A stretch of DNA of 64,000 bases. Origin: Macellibacteroides fermentans. Its GTDB lineage: Bacteria > Bacteroidota > Bacteroidia > Bacteroidales > Tannerellaceae. Where the stretch lies: contig NZ_JACCCY010000002.1 of the NCBI RefSeq assembly GCF_013409575.1, positions 1 through 64,000 of the forward strand. The letters run 5' to 3'. Made by a program: the position numbers and the translations under genes. Below the pieces are notes generated by a model. It was not told the DNA's origin. It worked only from the letters and a program-made list of their open reading frames with translations, and did not search any database. The first letter of the stretch is position 1, and each line of letters starts with the position of its first letter. Of this stretch, positions 36,443-45,304 are shown piece by piece.

Positions 36443-37822
36443 ATGGCATTTCCACCGGAATTTATTACGAGAACAAAGGCAATATTGGGAGCCGAATACG
36501 AGCAATTGGAAGAGGCATTATCAGCCGATGCGCCAGTCAGCATCCGCATGAACCGAAAAAAGAGTGACTATACTCCTGCAGGCGAACCCGTACCGTGGAG
36601 CCATACGGGATACTACCTTCCGGAACGATTGTCCTTTACATTCGATCCGCTTTTCCATGCCGGTCACTATTATGTGCAAGAGGCCTCTTCCATGTTTCTG
36701 GAGCAGGCCGTCCGTCAGCTTATAAACGAACCCGTAACTTGTCTGGATCTCTGCGCATCTCCTGGGGGCAAATCTACCCTTCTGCTTTCTACATTGCCGG
36801 AAGGAAGCCTTCTTGTGAGCAATGAAATAATACGGACGCGTAGTCACATCCTGGCCGAGAATCTCAGTAAATGGGGATATCCCGCCTCAATTGTTACCAA
36901 TAACGACCCCACAGAGCTGGGCGAATTAACCCATTTTTTTGATGTGATTGTAACCGATGTTCCTTGTTCCGGAGAAGGAATGTTTAGGAAAGATGCCGGC
37001 AGCATGGACGAATGGAGTCCGGCTAATGTAGAATTATGTGCCGGCAGACAGCGCCGGATACTAAACGATGTATGGAATGCCCTTAAACCCGGTGGGCTCC
37101 TGATATATAGTACCTGTACATACAACACAGAAGAGGATGAAGAGAATGTGCAGTATATTGTCGAACAACTGGGTGCCGAACCTGTGTCATTGGATATACC
37201 GGACACGTGGCAAATTTCGGGTCCGCTTAAATACAACCATCCTGTTTATCGTTTCTTCCCCCATAAAACCAAAGGAGAAGGATTCTTTCTGGCCGTTTTG
37301 CGTAAAGACGAGGGCGAAATAATCCGTCCGCGCCAGTCGAAAGACAAAAAAGGGAAAGATAAAACGAAAGCCCCAGCGGTTCCTGTTCAGGCAGAAACGT
37401 GGATACAGCATAAGGACCAGTATCAATTTGAAGTGCGAGGCGAGACTGTACGGGCCTTTCCTAAAGAATATTACCCACTGTTACAACAACTGTACAGCTT
37501 ATTGAAGGTGATCGGTGCTGGCATAACACTGGGTGAGGTAAAAGGCAAAGACCTTATACCGGATCAGTCCTTAGCACTTTCGTATCACCTAAACCGGGAG
37601 GTATTCAGCAGTTGTGAAATAAATTGGGAAGAAGCTATCAGGTACTTGCGTAAAGAGGCTCTTGTCTTGCCTCCGGATCTACCCAGAGGATATGTGTTGC
37701 TTACCTATAAAGGGGCTGCTCTGGGATTTGTAAAACATCTCGGTAACAGAGCCAATAACCTATATCCGCAGGAATGGCGAATTCGTTCGGGTTATCTGCC
37801 AGATAAGGTCAGACTACTCTGA
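36443..37822 (+). CDS. RsmF-like rRNA (cytosine-C5) methyltransferase
   Basis: This 459-residue Rossmann-fold RNA m5C methyltransferase of the NOL1/NOP2/Sun family has the SAM motif CLDLCASPGGKSTLLLS and the two catalytic Cys motifs PCSGEGMF (motif IV) and STCTYNTEEDEENV (motif VI). A basic Lys-rich linker near residues 290-310 leads to a PUA-like C-terminal domain of about 130 residues, as in RsmF/YebU. The likely target is 16S rRNA, inferred from architecture. Its stop abuts the convergent ppk1 stop. Confidence 0.87.
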   Translation: MAFPPEFITRTKAILGAEYEQLEEALSADAPVSIRMNRKKSDYTPAGEPVPWSHTGYYLPERLSFTFDPLFHAGHYYVQEASSMFLEQAVRQLINEPVTCLDLCASPGGKSTLLLSTLPEGSLLVSNEIIRTRSHILAENLSKWGYPASIVTNNDPTELGELTHFFDVIVTDVPCSGEGMFRKDAGSMDEWSPANVELCAGRQRRILNDVWNALKPGGLLIYSTCTYNTEEDEENVQYIVEQLGAEPVSLDIPDTWQISGPLKYNHPVYRFFPHKTKGEGFFLAVLRKDEGEIIRPRQSKDKKGKDKTKAPAVPVQAETWIQHKDQYQFEVRGETVRAFPKEYYPLLQQLYSLLKVIGAGITLGEVKGKDLIPDQSLALSYHLNREVFSSCEINWEEAIRYLRKEALVLPPDLPRGYVLLTYKGAALGFVKHLGNRANNLYPQEWRIRSGYLPDKVRLL

Positions 37823-39913
37823 TCATCGCTGTTTATCCAGAGCATACCGGTCTCTCAGGTAGTTGTAAATACATACCTGGGCCCGTGTCTTTACGGGATT
37901 ATCGTCACGTTTATAGATATTGTTCAAGTGTTGGTCTATGCGGCAAGCCTTTACATTATCCTTCAGTTGAATACGAAGGATATCGATAATCTCCTCTTTG
38001 TGTATCGGATCCAGAATAGGGAAAGCTGTCTCGATGCGGCGGTTCAGGTTCCGTTGCATCCAGTCGGCCGACGTCATATACAAATCTTCTGCACCGTCGT
38101 TGTAAAAATACCAGATGCGGGAATGTTCCAGAAACATATCTACAATCCGGGTAATACGTATGTTTCTACTATAAGGCTGGTCAGGCACGAGGCAGCAGAT
38201 GCCACGTACAATCAATTCAATCTCCACTCCCTGCTCGCTGGCATTGTAAAGCTCATTGATCATGTTCTTGTCGTGCAGTCCATTCATCTTCAAAATAATC
38301 TTTCCCTTTCTGCCCTCATTAACATGTTGTATTTCGCGGCGTATCATTTCAGTAAGGGTGGGTACCATATTGAATCGGGCTACCAGTAAGTGCGAAAAAG
38401 TAGCTTCGCATATCCGTCCTTCCAGTATGGCAAAAACCTTGTTGATGTCGTTCACCAGCTCTGTCTGCGCAGTAAGGAGTGCAATATCCGAATAGATCTT
38501 AGCCGTTTTCTCATTGAAGTTTCCGGTACTCAGATAAGCCAGATGCTTTCGCTGCAAGCCCTCTCTGGTATCCTTCCGAATAATAATGGCAATCTTGGCA
38601 TGAACCTTCAGTCCGGGAATACTGTAAATGATCCGGATGCCCGCCTGTGTCATCTTTTCGGCGGTCAGCATGTTATTCTCCTCGTCAAAGCGAGCCTTCA
38701 GTTCAACAAATACAGTCACCTTTTTCCCATTCTGCGCCGCGCTGATAAGTGTATTTATCACTGCCGAATTTTCGGCAACGCGGTACTGTGTAATCTTTAT
38801 CTCATCCACTTTCGGATCGAAAGCCGCTTCCATCAGCAGACGGATCAGGTAGTCGAACGACTGATATGGGAAGTGAAGCAATACATCCTGCTTTTTGATA
38901 GCTTTTATAACCGATCCGATTTCGTCCAGGTAAGGAATTCGCATGGGTAACAATGGCTTGCTCTCCAGCTCTTTTCCCCTTGGATTGGGTAATTTATTCA
39001 GATCCTGCAAATTAAGATAACGCCCGCCCACTACAAGATCGTCGGGAACAATCCCAAATGCGTCACAAATAAACGAAAGGAAGTCGGAAGGCATAGCCCG
39101 GTCGTACATGAACCTGCTAAGTGCCCCAATTTTACGTTTCTTGACTTTCTTACGTATCTTCTCCAGTATATTACCTGCCTTTTCGTCTTCAATATAAATA
39201 TCCGCATCCCTCGAAATCTTGATGCTATAACAACTGTCTATTATATATCCCGGAAATACACTCTGCAGGTTGGCCCTGATTATATCGTCTATAAACATTA
39301 CGTAATGCTTTCCCTCGTGTTCGGGGAGTTCGATAAATCGGGGTACTTTGGCATAGGGAATCTTCATCAGCGCATAGTAATATTCCGGAACATAGTCCGG
39401 ATCATTGAGCCGCTTACTGCGTTTTATCATACGGATGACCAGGTAAAGCCGGCGGTCGCGGATAAAGGTCCGTATCTCACCAGCCTGTATCATTACGGGC
39501 GATAGAAATGGAAATACCTCTTCGTTAAAGAAGTTATGAACAAATTCCTCGTGAAACGGCTGGGGTACACAGTTCTGATAGAGAAAGATATTCTCTTTAT
39601 TCAGTGCCGGAAGCACCTGCTCCGTAAAGATACGGTAATATTCGCGCTGCTGTCTGTTTACCTCCTGCGTAATCTCCTCCAAAGTCTGTTCCGCCTCAGC
39701 ATAACTTTCATCGGCATACTGCTTTTTCATGATTACACCCCGGTGTTCTGCTACCCTTATTTCGTAGAATTCTTCCAGGTTAGAGGAATAGATGGACAAA
39801 AACTTTATTCGTTCATACACAGGAAGAGTTTCATCTTCCGCCTCCAGTAGTACCCGGTAGTTGAAAGACAGCCAGCTGATATCCCGTTTAAAGTATTTGT
39901 ATGAATTTTCCAT
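37823..39913 (-). CDS. ppk1: Polyphosphate kinase 1
   Basis: This 696-residue enzyme makes inorganic polyphosphate from ATP. It shows the N-terminal YFKRDISWLSFNYRVLLEAED, the two PLD-like catalytic histidines His438 (GLKVHAKI) and His457 (KHLAYLSTGNFNE), 19 residues apart as in E. coli PPK1, and GICCLVPD. ATG 39913 is the family start; the longer frame upstream crosses the divergent promoter region. Confidence 0.94.
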   Translation of the reverse strand: MENSYKYFKRDISWLSFNYRVLLEAEDETLPVYERIKFLSIYSSNLEEFYEIRVAEHRGVIMKKQYADESYAEAEQTLEEITQEVNRQQREYYRIFTEQVLPALNKENIFLYQNCVPQPFHEEFVHNFFNEEVFPFLSPVMIQAGEIRTFIRDRRLYLVIRMIKRSKRLNDPDYVPEYYYALMKIPYAKVPRFIELPEHEGKHYVMFIDDIIRANLQSVFPGYIIDSCYSIKISRDADIYIEDEKAGNILEKIRKKVKKRKIGALSRFMYDRAMPSDFLSFICDAFGIVPDDLVVGGRYLNLQDLNKLPNPRGKELESKPLLPMRIPYLDEIGSVIKAIKKQDVLLHFPYQSFDYLIRLLMEAAFDPKVDEIKITQYRVAENSAVINTLISAAQNGKKVTVFVELKARFDEENNMLTAEKMTQAGIRIIYSIPGLKVHAKIAIIIRKDTREGLQRKHLAYLSTGNFNEKTAKIYSDIALLTAQTELVNDINKVFAILEGRICEATFSHLLVARFNMVPTLTEMIRREIQHVNEGRKGKIILKMNGLHDKNMINELYNASEQGVEIELIVRGICCLVPDQPYSRNIRITRIVDMFLEHSRIWYFYNDGAEDLYMTSADWMQRNLNRRIETAFPILDPIHKEEIIDILRIQLKDNVKACRIDQHLNNIYKRDDNPVKTRAQVCIYNYLRDRYALDKQR

Positions 39914-39943
39914 AGTTAGACACTTGTTGTCCGTAAATATAGG

Positions 39944-39951
39944 TACTTTTG
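39944..39951 (+). promoter_or_regulatory. -7 box for the YfcE-like gene
   Basis: TACTTTTG fits TAnnTTTG, 19 nt before the ATG at 39971. Confidence 0.6.
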
Positions 39952-39970
39952 TGATAACAACGATACGGAA

Positions 39971-40465
39971 ATGATTAAAATTGGACTTCTTTCGGATACA
40001 CATGCCTGGTGGGACGACCGCTATGTAACTTATTTCTCCGGGTGCGACGAGATTTGGCATGCAGGAGACATCGGTTCAGAAACCCTTGCCTTGCAGCTAG
40101 CCTCAATTAAGCCATTCCGGGCGGTGCATGGAAATATAGACGGATATCCGCTTCGTATACAATACCCCCGGGTGCTTCGGTTTAAGGTTGAGGAGGTTGA
40201 GGTACTGATTACACATATCGGAGGATATCCCGGCCGTTATGCTCCGGAGATTAGGGAAGAGCTGTTCTCCAATCCACCCCAACTTTTTATTGCAGGCCAT
40301 AGTCATATCCTGAAAGCTCAGTATGACCCCAAACTTCAATGCATGCACCTTAATCCAGGAGCCGCCGGTAAGAGTGGATTCCATAAGGTCCGTACATTGA
40401 TGCGTTTTGTAATAGACGGTAAACAACTAAAAGACCTCGAAGTAATAGAACTTGGTAACGAATAA
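39971..40465 (+). CDS. YfcE/MJ0936-type metallophosphoesterase
   Basis: This 164-residue minimal calcineurin-like phosphodiesterase carries the metal motifs LLSDTHAW, WHAGDIG, VHGNIDG, THIGGYPG and AGHSHI in order. Relatives hydrolyse phosphodiesters in vitro; physiological substrates are unknown. It is followed after 4 nt by the acyltransferase gene, so they are probably co-transcribed. Confidence 0.88.
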   Translation: MIKIGLLSDTHAWWDDRYVTYFSGCDEIWHAGDIGSETLALQLASIKPFRAVHGNIDGYPLRIQYPRVLRFKVEEVEVLITHIGGYPGRYAPEIREELFSNPPQLFIAGHSHILKAQYDPKLQCMHLNPGAAGKSGFHKVRTLMRFVIDGKQLKDLEVIELGNE

Positions 40466-40469
40466 ACAT

Positions 40470-41045
40470 ATGGATAACTTTAAGGCACACGAAACCGCCG
40501 TGATCGACCCGGGTTGCATAATCGGCGAAGGAACTCAAATCTGGCATTTTAGCCACATTATGACAGGGAGTAAACTAGGTATGAACTGTAACATCGGTCA
40601 GAATGTGGTTGTTTCGCCCGGTGTTATTCTTGGAAATGGAGTAAAAGTTCAGAACAATGTATCCATCTACACAGGTGTAACGTGCGATGACGATGTTTTT
40701 CTCGGACCATCGTGCGTGTTTACCAATGTGATTAATCCGCGTAGTTTTATCAGCCGGAAAGATGAATTTAAAGCAACGCATGTCGGCAAAGGAGCAACTA
40801 TCGGGGCCAATGCTACCATTGTCTGTGGCAATAATATTGGGAATTACGCACTGGTGGGTGCCGGCGCAGTGGTTACCCGTCCGGTCCCCCCCTTTGCTCT
40901 GGTAACCGGTAATCCAGCCAGACAAACAGGTTGGGTGAGTAAATACGGCCACAAACTGGACTTCGATTACAACGGACGGGCCTGTTGTCCCGAAAGCGGT
41001 GAGTGGTATCGCTTTTCCGATGGAGTTGTTATAAGTGAAGGATAA
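40470..41045 (+). CDS. Left-handed beta-helix acyltransferase (WbpD/WlbB-like)
   Basis: This 191-residue hexapeptide-repeat protein has many [LIV]Gxxxx turns (IIGEGTQIWHF, LGMNCNIGQNVVV, LGNGVKVQNNVSIY, DDVFLGPSCVFTN, IGANATIVCG, LVGAGAVVT). The N-terminal pattern IWHFSHI and the NPRSFISRKDEF insert resemble UDP-3-amino-sugar N-acetyltransferases of the WbpD/WlbB type used in surface polysaccharide synthesis. The sugar is not certain. ATG 40470 is preferred to a TTG at 40452. No other polysaccharide genes adjoin it. Confidence 0.85.
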   Translation: MDNFKAHETAVIDPGCIIGEGTQIWHFSHIMTGSKLGMNCNIGQNVVVSPGVILGNGVKVQNNVSIYTGVTCDDDVFLGPSCVFTNVINPRSFISRKDEFKATHVGKGATIGANATIVCGNNIGNYALVGAGAVVTRPVPPFALVTGNPARQTGWVSKYGHKLDFDYNGRACCPESGEWYRFSDGVVISEG

Positions 41046-41073
41046 TATTCTAGAAGGTACAGTCTCCTTTATT

Positions 41074-41117
41074 TTTCAAAGATATATGATTGCAACTCCA
41101 AACATATATCTTTGAAA
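41074..41117. repeat. Perfect 15-bp AT-rich inverted repeat
   Basis: TTTCAAAGATATATG (41074-41088) and CATATATCTTTGAAA (41103-41117) pair without mismatch around a 14-nt loop. The stem has only three G-C pairs and no T run of note after it, so it is an unusual terminator if it is one. Confidence 0.75.
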
Positions 41118-41410
41118 GCAATTTTCATATAGATTTATCAATTATTCCTCTTGATAAATTCTTAACTACATTTGATATAAAAAGTCACGAGAAACCATAC
41201 AAAAAGTATATACATTTTGCATTAAAAGTCCCCACAAATATTCTCTATTATTTTCTGAAAAGAAAATTAATTTAAATACACCCGAAACTTAAACAGAAGA
41301 GATTCCTTTTTCTTTTGTCATTGCTTTTTGATTATTCTATTGCAAAGACGTAAAATAATCAAATAAATATTGTTTAACTTTTGGTATATGATATATATAC
41401 GAAATAGTAA

Positions 41411-41418
41411 TATATTTG
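41411..41418 (+). promoter_or_regulatory. -7 box for the S41-like peptidase gene
   Basis: TATATTTG fits TAnnTTTG, about 95 nt before the ATG at 41514. The AT-rich context raises the chance of a random match. Confidence 0.45.
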
Positions 41419-41513
41419 CCCAATTACTAAATCAACTTGTTAAGTAAAAGCATCTGCTACATTCTAATGAAGTAGAATCAGAATAAGTTATTACTAATAT
41501 TATAAATGTCAAA

Positions 41514-43385
41514 ATGAAAATCAAAGATATAAAAAGGGATGTACTAAAGAGTGTTTTGTTTTTTACGTTATGTATTGTTCCGCTATCTGGTATAGGCAAT
41601 ACTAACACATCCTGGGATAATAAAACACTTTCTAACGAAGAAATTGAGCGAATTCACGGATTATCCCGTATATATGGATATGTGAGATATTTCTATCCGA
41701 ATGAAAATCTTAAAAGTCTTGATTGGTTTAAATTTTTAATATATTCTATTTCACAGATTGAACAGAGTAAATCTGATGAAGATTATAATCAAATACTTTA
41801 TAAACTGTTTACACCGATATGTCCTCAAATCAGGATAAATGAATTAGGTAACCTATCTTTAAATAAGATGGATATTAGTCAGTCATTTTATATTGTAGAA
41901 AACAAAAATGAATCCAGTGGAATTGTTAGTAATATTAGGCATATTTCAGAGTTTAGAAGCTTTTATCCAAGTCCAGATTCTATTTATAAATATAAAATAA
42001 ATTCTAAACTAATTGTTGGATTTCCAATTGCAGTTTCCAGTTTACCCCTAAAATCAAAGGAATTAACATCTTTGATATCAAAAACGAATCGGATTAAATT
42101 AAAACTTTTTTCCAAATCATTATTGGGGACCTTGGTGTCCGGAGGCTCAGAGTTATCTTTTATTAAATCTTACGAAGCCCGATTGGCTAATGAAATAATG
42201 AGATACAATATTGTTCAGCATTTTTATCCTTTTTATTTCGAAGACAAATTAAACGAATCATGGGAAATATCATTTCAAGAATATTACAACAAAATTGCAA
42301 ATTGTAAGAATTTAAAAGAGTATTATGATCATGTATGTAATTTATTAAGTCTGTTGAAGGATTCGCATGCCGATCCTAATTTTTCTGTTTCAATGGGTTT
42401 GGCGGCTACTTATGCTTCTTCCTACTACCCGGAAATAGAAACAGTCCTACATGGTAATAAATTGTATGTTAAGAATGTAGGTGAGTCAAATAGACAAAAG
42501 ATTCAAGCAGGTGATATTATTACAAGCATTAATAATGAGAGCGTAGATGATGTAGTTGCTAATAAGTTGAAATATATTTCATATTCAAGAAAGGAAACTG
42601 GTCTAAAAAAAATATTTGCAAGTAAATTATTTGAAAGCTATAAAAAAGATTCAATAATAACATTAGCTTTAGTAAATAATCGTTTTGACAATCAATCTGT
42701 GTCTTTAACTACTAATTTGGCAAATCCTTATCACCTGGATACGGTTTTTATAAAACATTATAATGATTCGATCTTTTATATTAATCTTTGCTGCATAAAT
42801 GGTAAATATGAAACTATTAAAGAACGTATAAGTGAAATAAATAATAATAAAGGAATAATATTTGATTTGAGAGGCTATGCTCAACCCTATGCTTTAAGTA
42901 TTATCGCTAATATTATTGATACTACGGTATCTTTGGGAAATTTAAAACAGCCGGTTACCTATTATCCTGATCATTTAAGGGAAAGCTATATCTCTGCCGA
43001 GAAATGGCACATAGCCCCTTTTAATTCAAATTTGAGTGACGAATATGCCAAACTATATCAGTATCAACCTCCTGTTAATACCAAACTGAAGGGACCTTAT
43101 GTTTTTCTTATGGATGCTTCTTCTATAAGCTTCACAGAAACATTACTTGATATTGTTAAGGCATATAAATTAGGTCCAATAATTGGAGAGAACTCTGCTG
43201 GATGTAATGGAGATTTGATGTTTACTAAATTACCAATAGCATCATTCACAATGACTGGATGGAAGTTTATAAACAGAGATAATACCCAACATCACAGTGT
43301 CGGAATTATACCTGATAAATTTGTAACTAATTCAAGTCTGGTTGATCTGCAACTAGACACGGCGATTAAATATTTGCTGAAATAG
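41514..43385 (+). CDS. S41 family (tail-specific protease-like) exported peptidase
   Basis: This 623-residue protein has an N-terminal hydrophobic export signal (residues about 10-28). Two related helical segments follow: GLSRIYGYVRYFYPNENLKSLDW near 50-75 and NIVQHFYPFYFEDKLNESW near 230-250, the latter ending in LLSLLKDSHAD. A PDZ-like part follows (KNVGESNRQKIQAGDIITSINNESV), then the S41 core GIIFDLRG, VFLMDASSISFTET (Ser of SFTE as probable nucleophile) and GPIIGENSAG. It is more AT-rich than the flanking core genes and stands without recognisable partners. Substrate is unknown. Confidence 0.72.
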   Translation: MKIKDIKRDVLKSVLFFTLCIVPLSGIGNTNTSWDNKTLSNEEIERIHGLSRIYGYVRYFYPNENLKSLDWFKFLIYSISQIEQSKSDEDYNQILYKLFTPICPQIRINELGNLSLNKMDISQSFYIVENKNESSGIVSNIRHISEFRSFYPSPDSIYKYKINSKLIVGFPIAVSSLPLKSKELTSLISKTNRIKLKLFSKSLLGTLVSGGSELSFIKSYEARLANEIMRYNIVQHFYPFYFEDKLNESWEISFQEYYNKIANCKNLKEYYDHVCNLLSLLKDSHADPNFSVSMGLAATYASSYYPEIETVLHGNKLYVKNVGESNRQKIQAGDIITSINNESVDDVVANKLKYISYSRKETGLKKIFASKLFESYKKDSIITLALVNNRFDNQSVSLTTNLANPYHLDTVFIKHYNDSIFYINLCCINGKYETIKERISEINNNKGIIFDLRGYAQPYALSIIANIIDTTVSLGNLKQPVTYYPDHLRESYISAEKWHIAPFNSNLSDEYAKLYQYQPPVNTKLKGPYVFLMDASSISFTETLLDIVKAYKLGPIIGENSAGCNGDLMFTKLPIASFTMTGWKFINRDNTQHHSVGIIPDKFVTNSSLVDLQLDTAIKYLLK

Positions 43386-43548
43386 GATTAAACTATCATA
43401 TATGAATCTTTTTAGATTTCTCTGAATAGGTTTTTAGTGTGATTGTATTAAATGAAGAGTTGTTTCCGACTATCATTAATATATTATCAAACAATTGTTA
43501 ATAATAACCAATCATTACTAATACTCTTTTTGTTAAGGAATAACCAAT

Positions 43549-43556
43549 TATCTTTG
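43549..43556 (+). promoter_or_regulatory. -7 box for the 43.6-kb barrel gene
   Basis: TATCTTTG fits TAnnTTTG, 55 nt before the ATG at 43612. Confidence 0.5.
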
Positions 43557-43611
43557 TGAATTATCAATTATCATTTGTCCTTTTATTTATTAATTATATA
43601 CCAACTAATCA

Positions 43612-44226
43612 ATGAAAAAGATGAAACGTATTTTATTCCTTTTATTCCTGACATGTAGTGTATGTTTGGTTACTGCGCAGAAACAAGTAAAATCGGGTTT
43701 ACTTATTAATGGAGGTTCGGGTACTGTTAATCCGAATTTTAAATTGCCTTTAGAAGATGGAATAAAGTTTACTGAAGCAGATTATAAAATGAATTTATCA
43801 TTAGGCTATAGATTTCGCTTTCTAAATTCTTTCTCAGTACCTTCTGTTTTTATTGATTGGGATAGTTATATTGGAATGAAGTCATGGAACTCAAAGTATA
43901 GAAGATCGTTTTTGGAACCGCCTACAAAAGAAATATCAACACAATATTATTTTATAAGTACCGGAGCATCTCTAAATTACAGACTTTATAAAGGTCTGAG
44001 CCTTGGCGTTGGCTTAGAACCTTCTTTTGTGTTTTTTCAGGAAGGAGAAGATAATACGAGAAAGTTTGACGCACCTCTTCTCGGGAAACTTGCCTATGAT
44101 TTTGGATTTATGGAAATAGGCGTAAATTACAAACATGGGCTTACGAACATGATTAAATCTGATCTAATCAATTCGGGGAAATTCCGAGATTGGCAAATAT
44201 CCATATTTATTCCGTTAAGCAAATAA
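43612..44226 (+). CDS. Small outer-membrane beta-barrel-like protein
   Basis: This 204-residue protein has a signal peptide (MKKMKRILFLLFLTCSVCLVTAQ). Its mature part is rich in alternating aromatic/polar strands and Gly/Tyr turns: NLSLGYRFRFLNSF, YFISTGASLNYRLYKGLSLGVGLEPSFVFF, and FMEIGVNYKHGLTNM. This pattern fits an eight-strand OmpA/PorT-like barrel. No specific family or function can be assigned. It is AT-rich like the S41 gene upstream. Confidence 0.6.
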   Translation: MKKMKRILFLLFLTCSVCLVTAQKQVKSGLLINGGSGTVNPNFKLPLEDGIKFTEADYKMNLSLGYRFRFLNSFSVPSVFIDWDSYIGMKSWNSKYRRSFLEPPTKEISTQYYFISTGASLNYRLYKGLSLGVGLEPSFVFFQEGEDNTRKFDAPLLGKLAYDFGFMEIGVNYKHGLTNMIKSDLINSGKFRDWQISIFIPLSK

Positions 44227-44234
44227 ATAAAGAA

Positions 44235-44269
44235 GTAAGTAAGAATCGATACAGTTCGATTCCTTACTT
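44235..44269. terminator. Convergent terminator hairpin
   Basis: AAGTAAG-AATCGA (about 44236-44249) pairs with TCGATT-C-CTTACTT (44256-44269, one bulge). It lies between the barrel gene and GH53 and overlaps the GH53 stop codon. Confidence 0.6.
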
Positions 44270-45304
44270 AAATGCATCCAGGGCTTGGGTTGGTCTGCCG
44301 TTATCACCCCAACAGCTGAGGGCATATTTGCTCCAGCTGCGAGCTCCCTGGGGTTCCCAATAAAAGACACCTTTTCCTTTGTTTGAGGGAACTTCAGTGA
44401 CTTTACTTATTACGGCTTTAAGCATGTCGTAAGTATTCTGAACCTTGGTGTCTTCGCCACCTACTTCTACAACCATAACATCCTTATGGAAGCGACTTAC
44501 CATGTCGTTCATATTGTTGCCTAAATCGTCGATCGACAATGTATAGTCGGGTTTACCTTCTAGCCAGTAGGGGTAGTAAGACATCCCGATTATATCATAT
44601 TTAGCTCCGTATTTTGTGGCATTGTCGAACCACCAGCGAAAACGTTCGTTGTTATTGCCCTGATCCACATGGAGGATCACCTGCGAAGAGGGTGAAACCT
44701 CTTTAACGGCATCATAGCCTTTGTTTAGCAGTTCCACCAGTTGAGGCCAGTTATCGGTACTTCCTTCCGGATAAACCATTCCGGAGGGAATTTCATTCCC
44801 TACCTGTACCCATTCGGGGGTCACTCCTGCCTCTTTAAGTGCTGTCATCACATCGGCGGTATAGGTGTACAAAGCCTCCTTCAATTGCTCGAAGTTCAGC
44901 CCTTCCCATGCTTTAGGCTTTGTTTGATGCGCCGGATCGGCCCAAGTGTCGCTGTAGTGGAAATTAATCATAATACGCATTCCTGCTTTTTGAGCCCTGA
45001 CAGCCATTGCAACGGTTTCATCTTTGCTGCAATGCCCGCTGTGAGGGTTATCTGATGGATCCACCCACGTACGGAGACGCACGGAATTTATCCCGTGATC
45101 TTTTAATATCTGGATACAGTCCTCTTTAACCCCGTTGTCGTTATAAAAAATATATCCGCTTTTTTCCATTTGGGGAAGCCAGCTGATATCAGCCCCTTTA
45201 GCAAAGGCACTGCTATCAGAGTCGGTTTTTCCTTCCACTTTGTTACAGCTCATCAACGAAATAAGCCCGGCTACAAGGAGCCAAAGTTTTGCTTTCTGCT
45301 TCAT
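44264..45304 (-). CDS. GH53 endo-beta-1,4-galactanase, lipoprotein
   Basis: This 346-residue GH53 enzyme cleaves beta-1,4-galactan side chains of pectin (type I arabinogalactan). A lipoprotein signal (LISLMSC near residue 20) is followed by GADISWLPQMEKSG, SVRLRTWVDPSD, MINFHYSDTWADPAHQTKP, the acid/base Glu in VQVGNEI, and the nucleophile Glu in VVEVGGEDT. It is probably surface or periplasmic. Its start overlaps the stop of the TlpA-like gene by 4 nt. No SusC/SusD pair adjoins it, which is unusual for a galactan-use enzyme. Confidence 0.92.
   Translation of the reverse strand: MKQKAKLWLLVAGLISLMSCNKVEGKTDSDSSAFAKGADISWLPQMEKSGYIFYNDNGVKEDCIQILKDHGINSVRLRTWVDPSDNPHSGHCSKDETVAMAVRAQKAGMRIMINFHYSDTWADPAHQTKPKAWEGLNFEQLKEALYTYTADVMTALKEAGVTPEWVQVGNEIPSGMVYPEGSTDNWPQLVELLNKGYDAVKEVSPSSQVILHVDQGNNNERFRWWFDNATKYGAKYDIIGMSYYPYWLEGKPDYTLSIDDLGNNMNDMVSRFHKDVMVVEVGGEDTKVQNTYDMLKAVISKVTEVPSNKGKGVFYWEPQGARSWSKYALSCWGDNGRPTQALDAFK

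Larger units (their letters stand above)
41046..41513. other. AT-rich non-coding interval with a perfect inverted repeat
   Basis: These 468 bases hold no gene I can support. A perfect 15-bp inverted repeat (41074-41117) lies just after the acyltransferase, and a -7 box (41411-41418) near the right end. A 61-codon frame at 41090-41275 starts with TTG inside the hairpin loop and looks like chance. Confidence 0.65.

Noticed and set aside
36394-36549. N-terminal extension of the RsmI-related methyltransferase.
   Set aside because: The extension crosses the TACTTTTG box and reads antisense through the start of the divergent methyltransferase gene; family members start at the later Met.
41090-41275. 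A 61-codon open frame in the AT-rich interval.
   Set aside because: It starts with TTG inside the loop of a hairpin, has no ribosome-binding context or recognisable domain, and lies in AT-rich DNA where such frames arise by chance.
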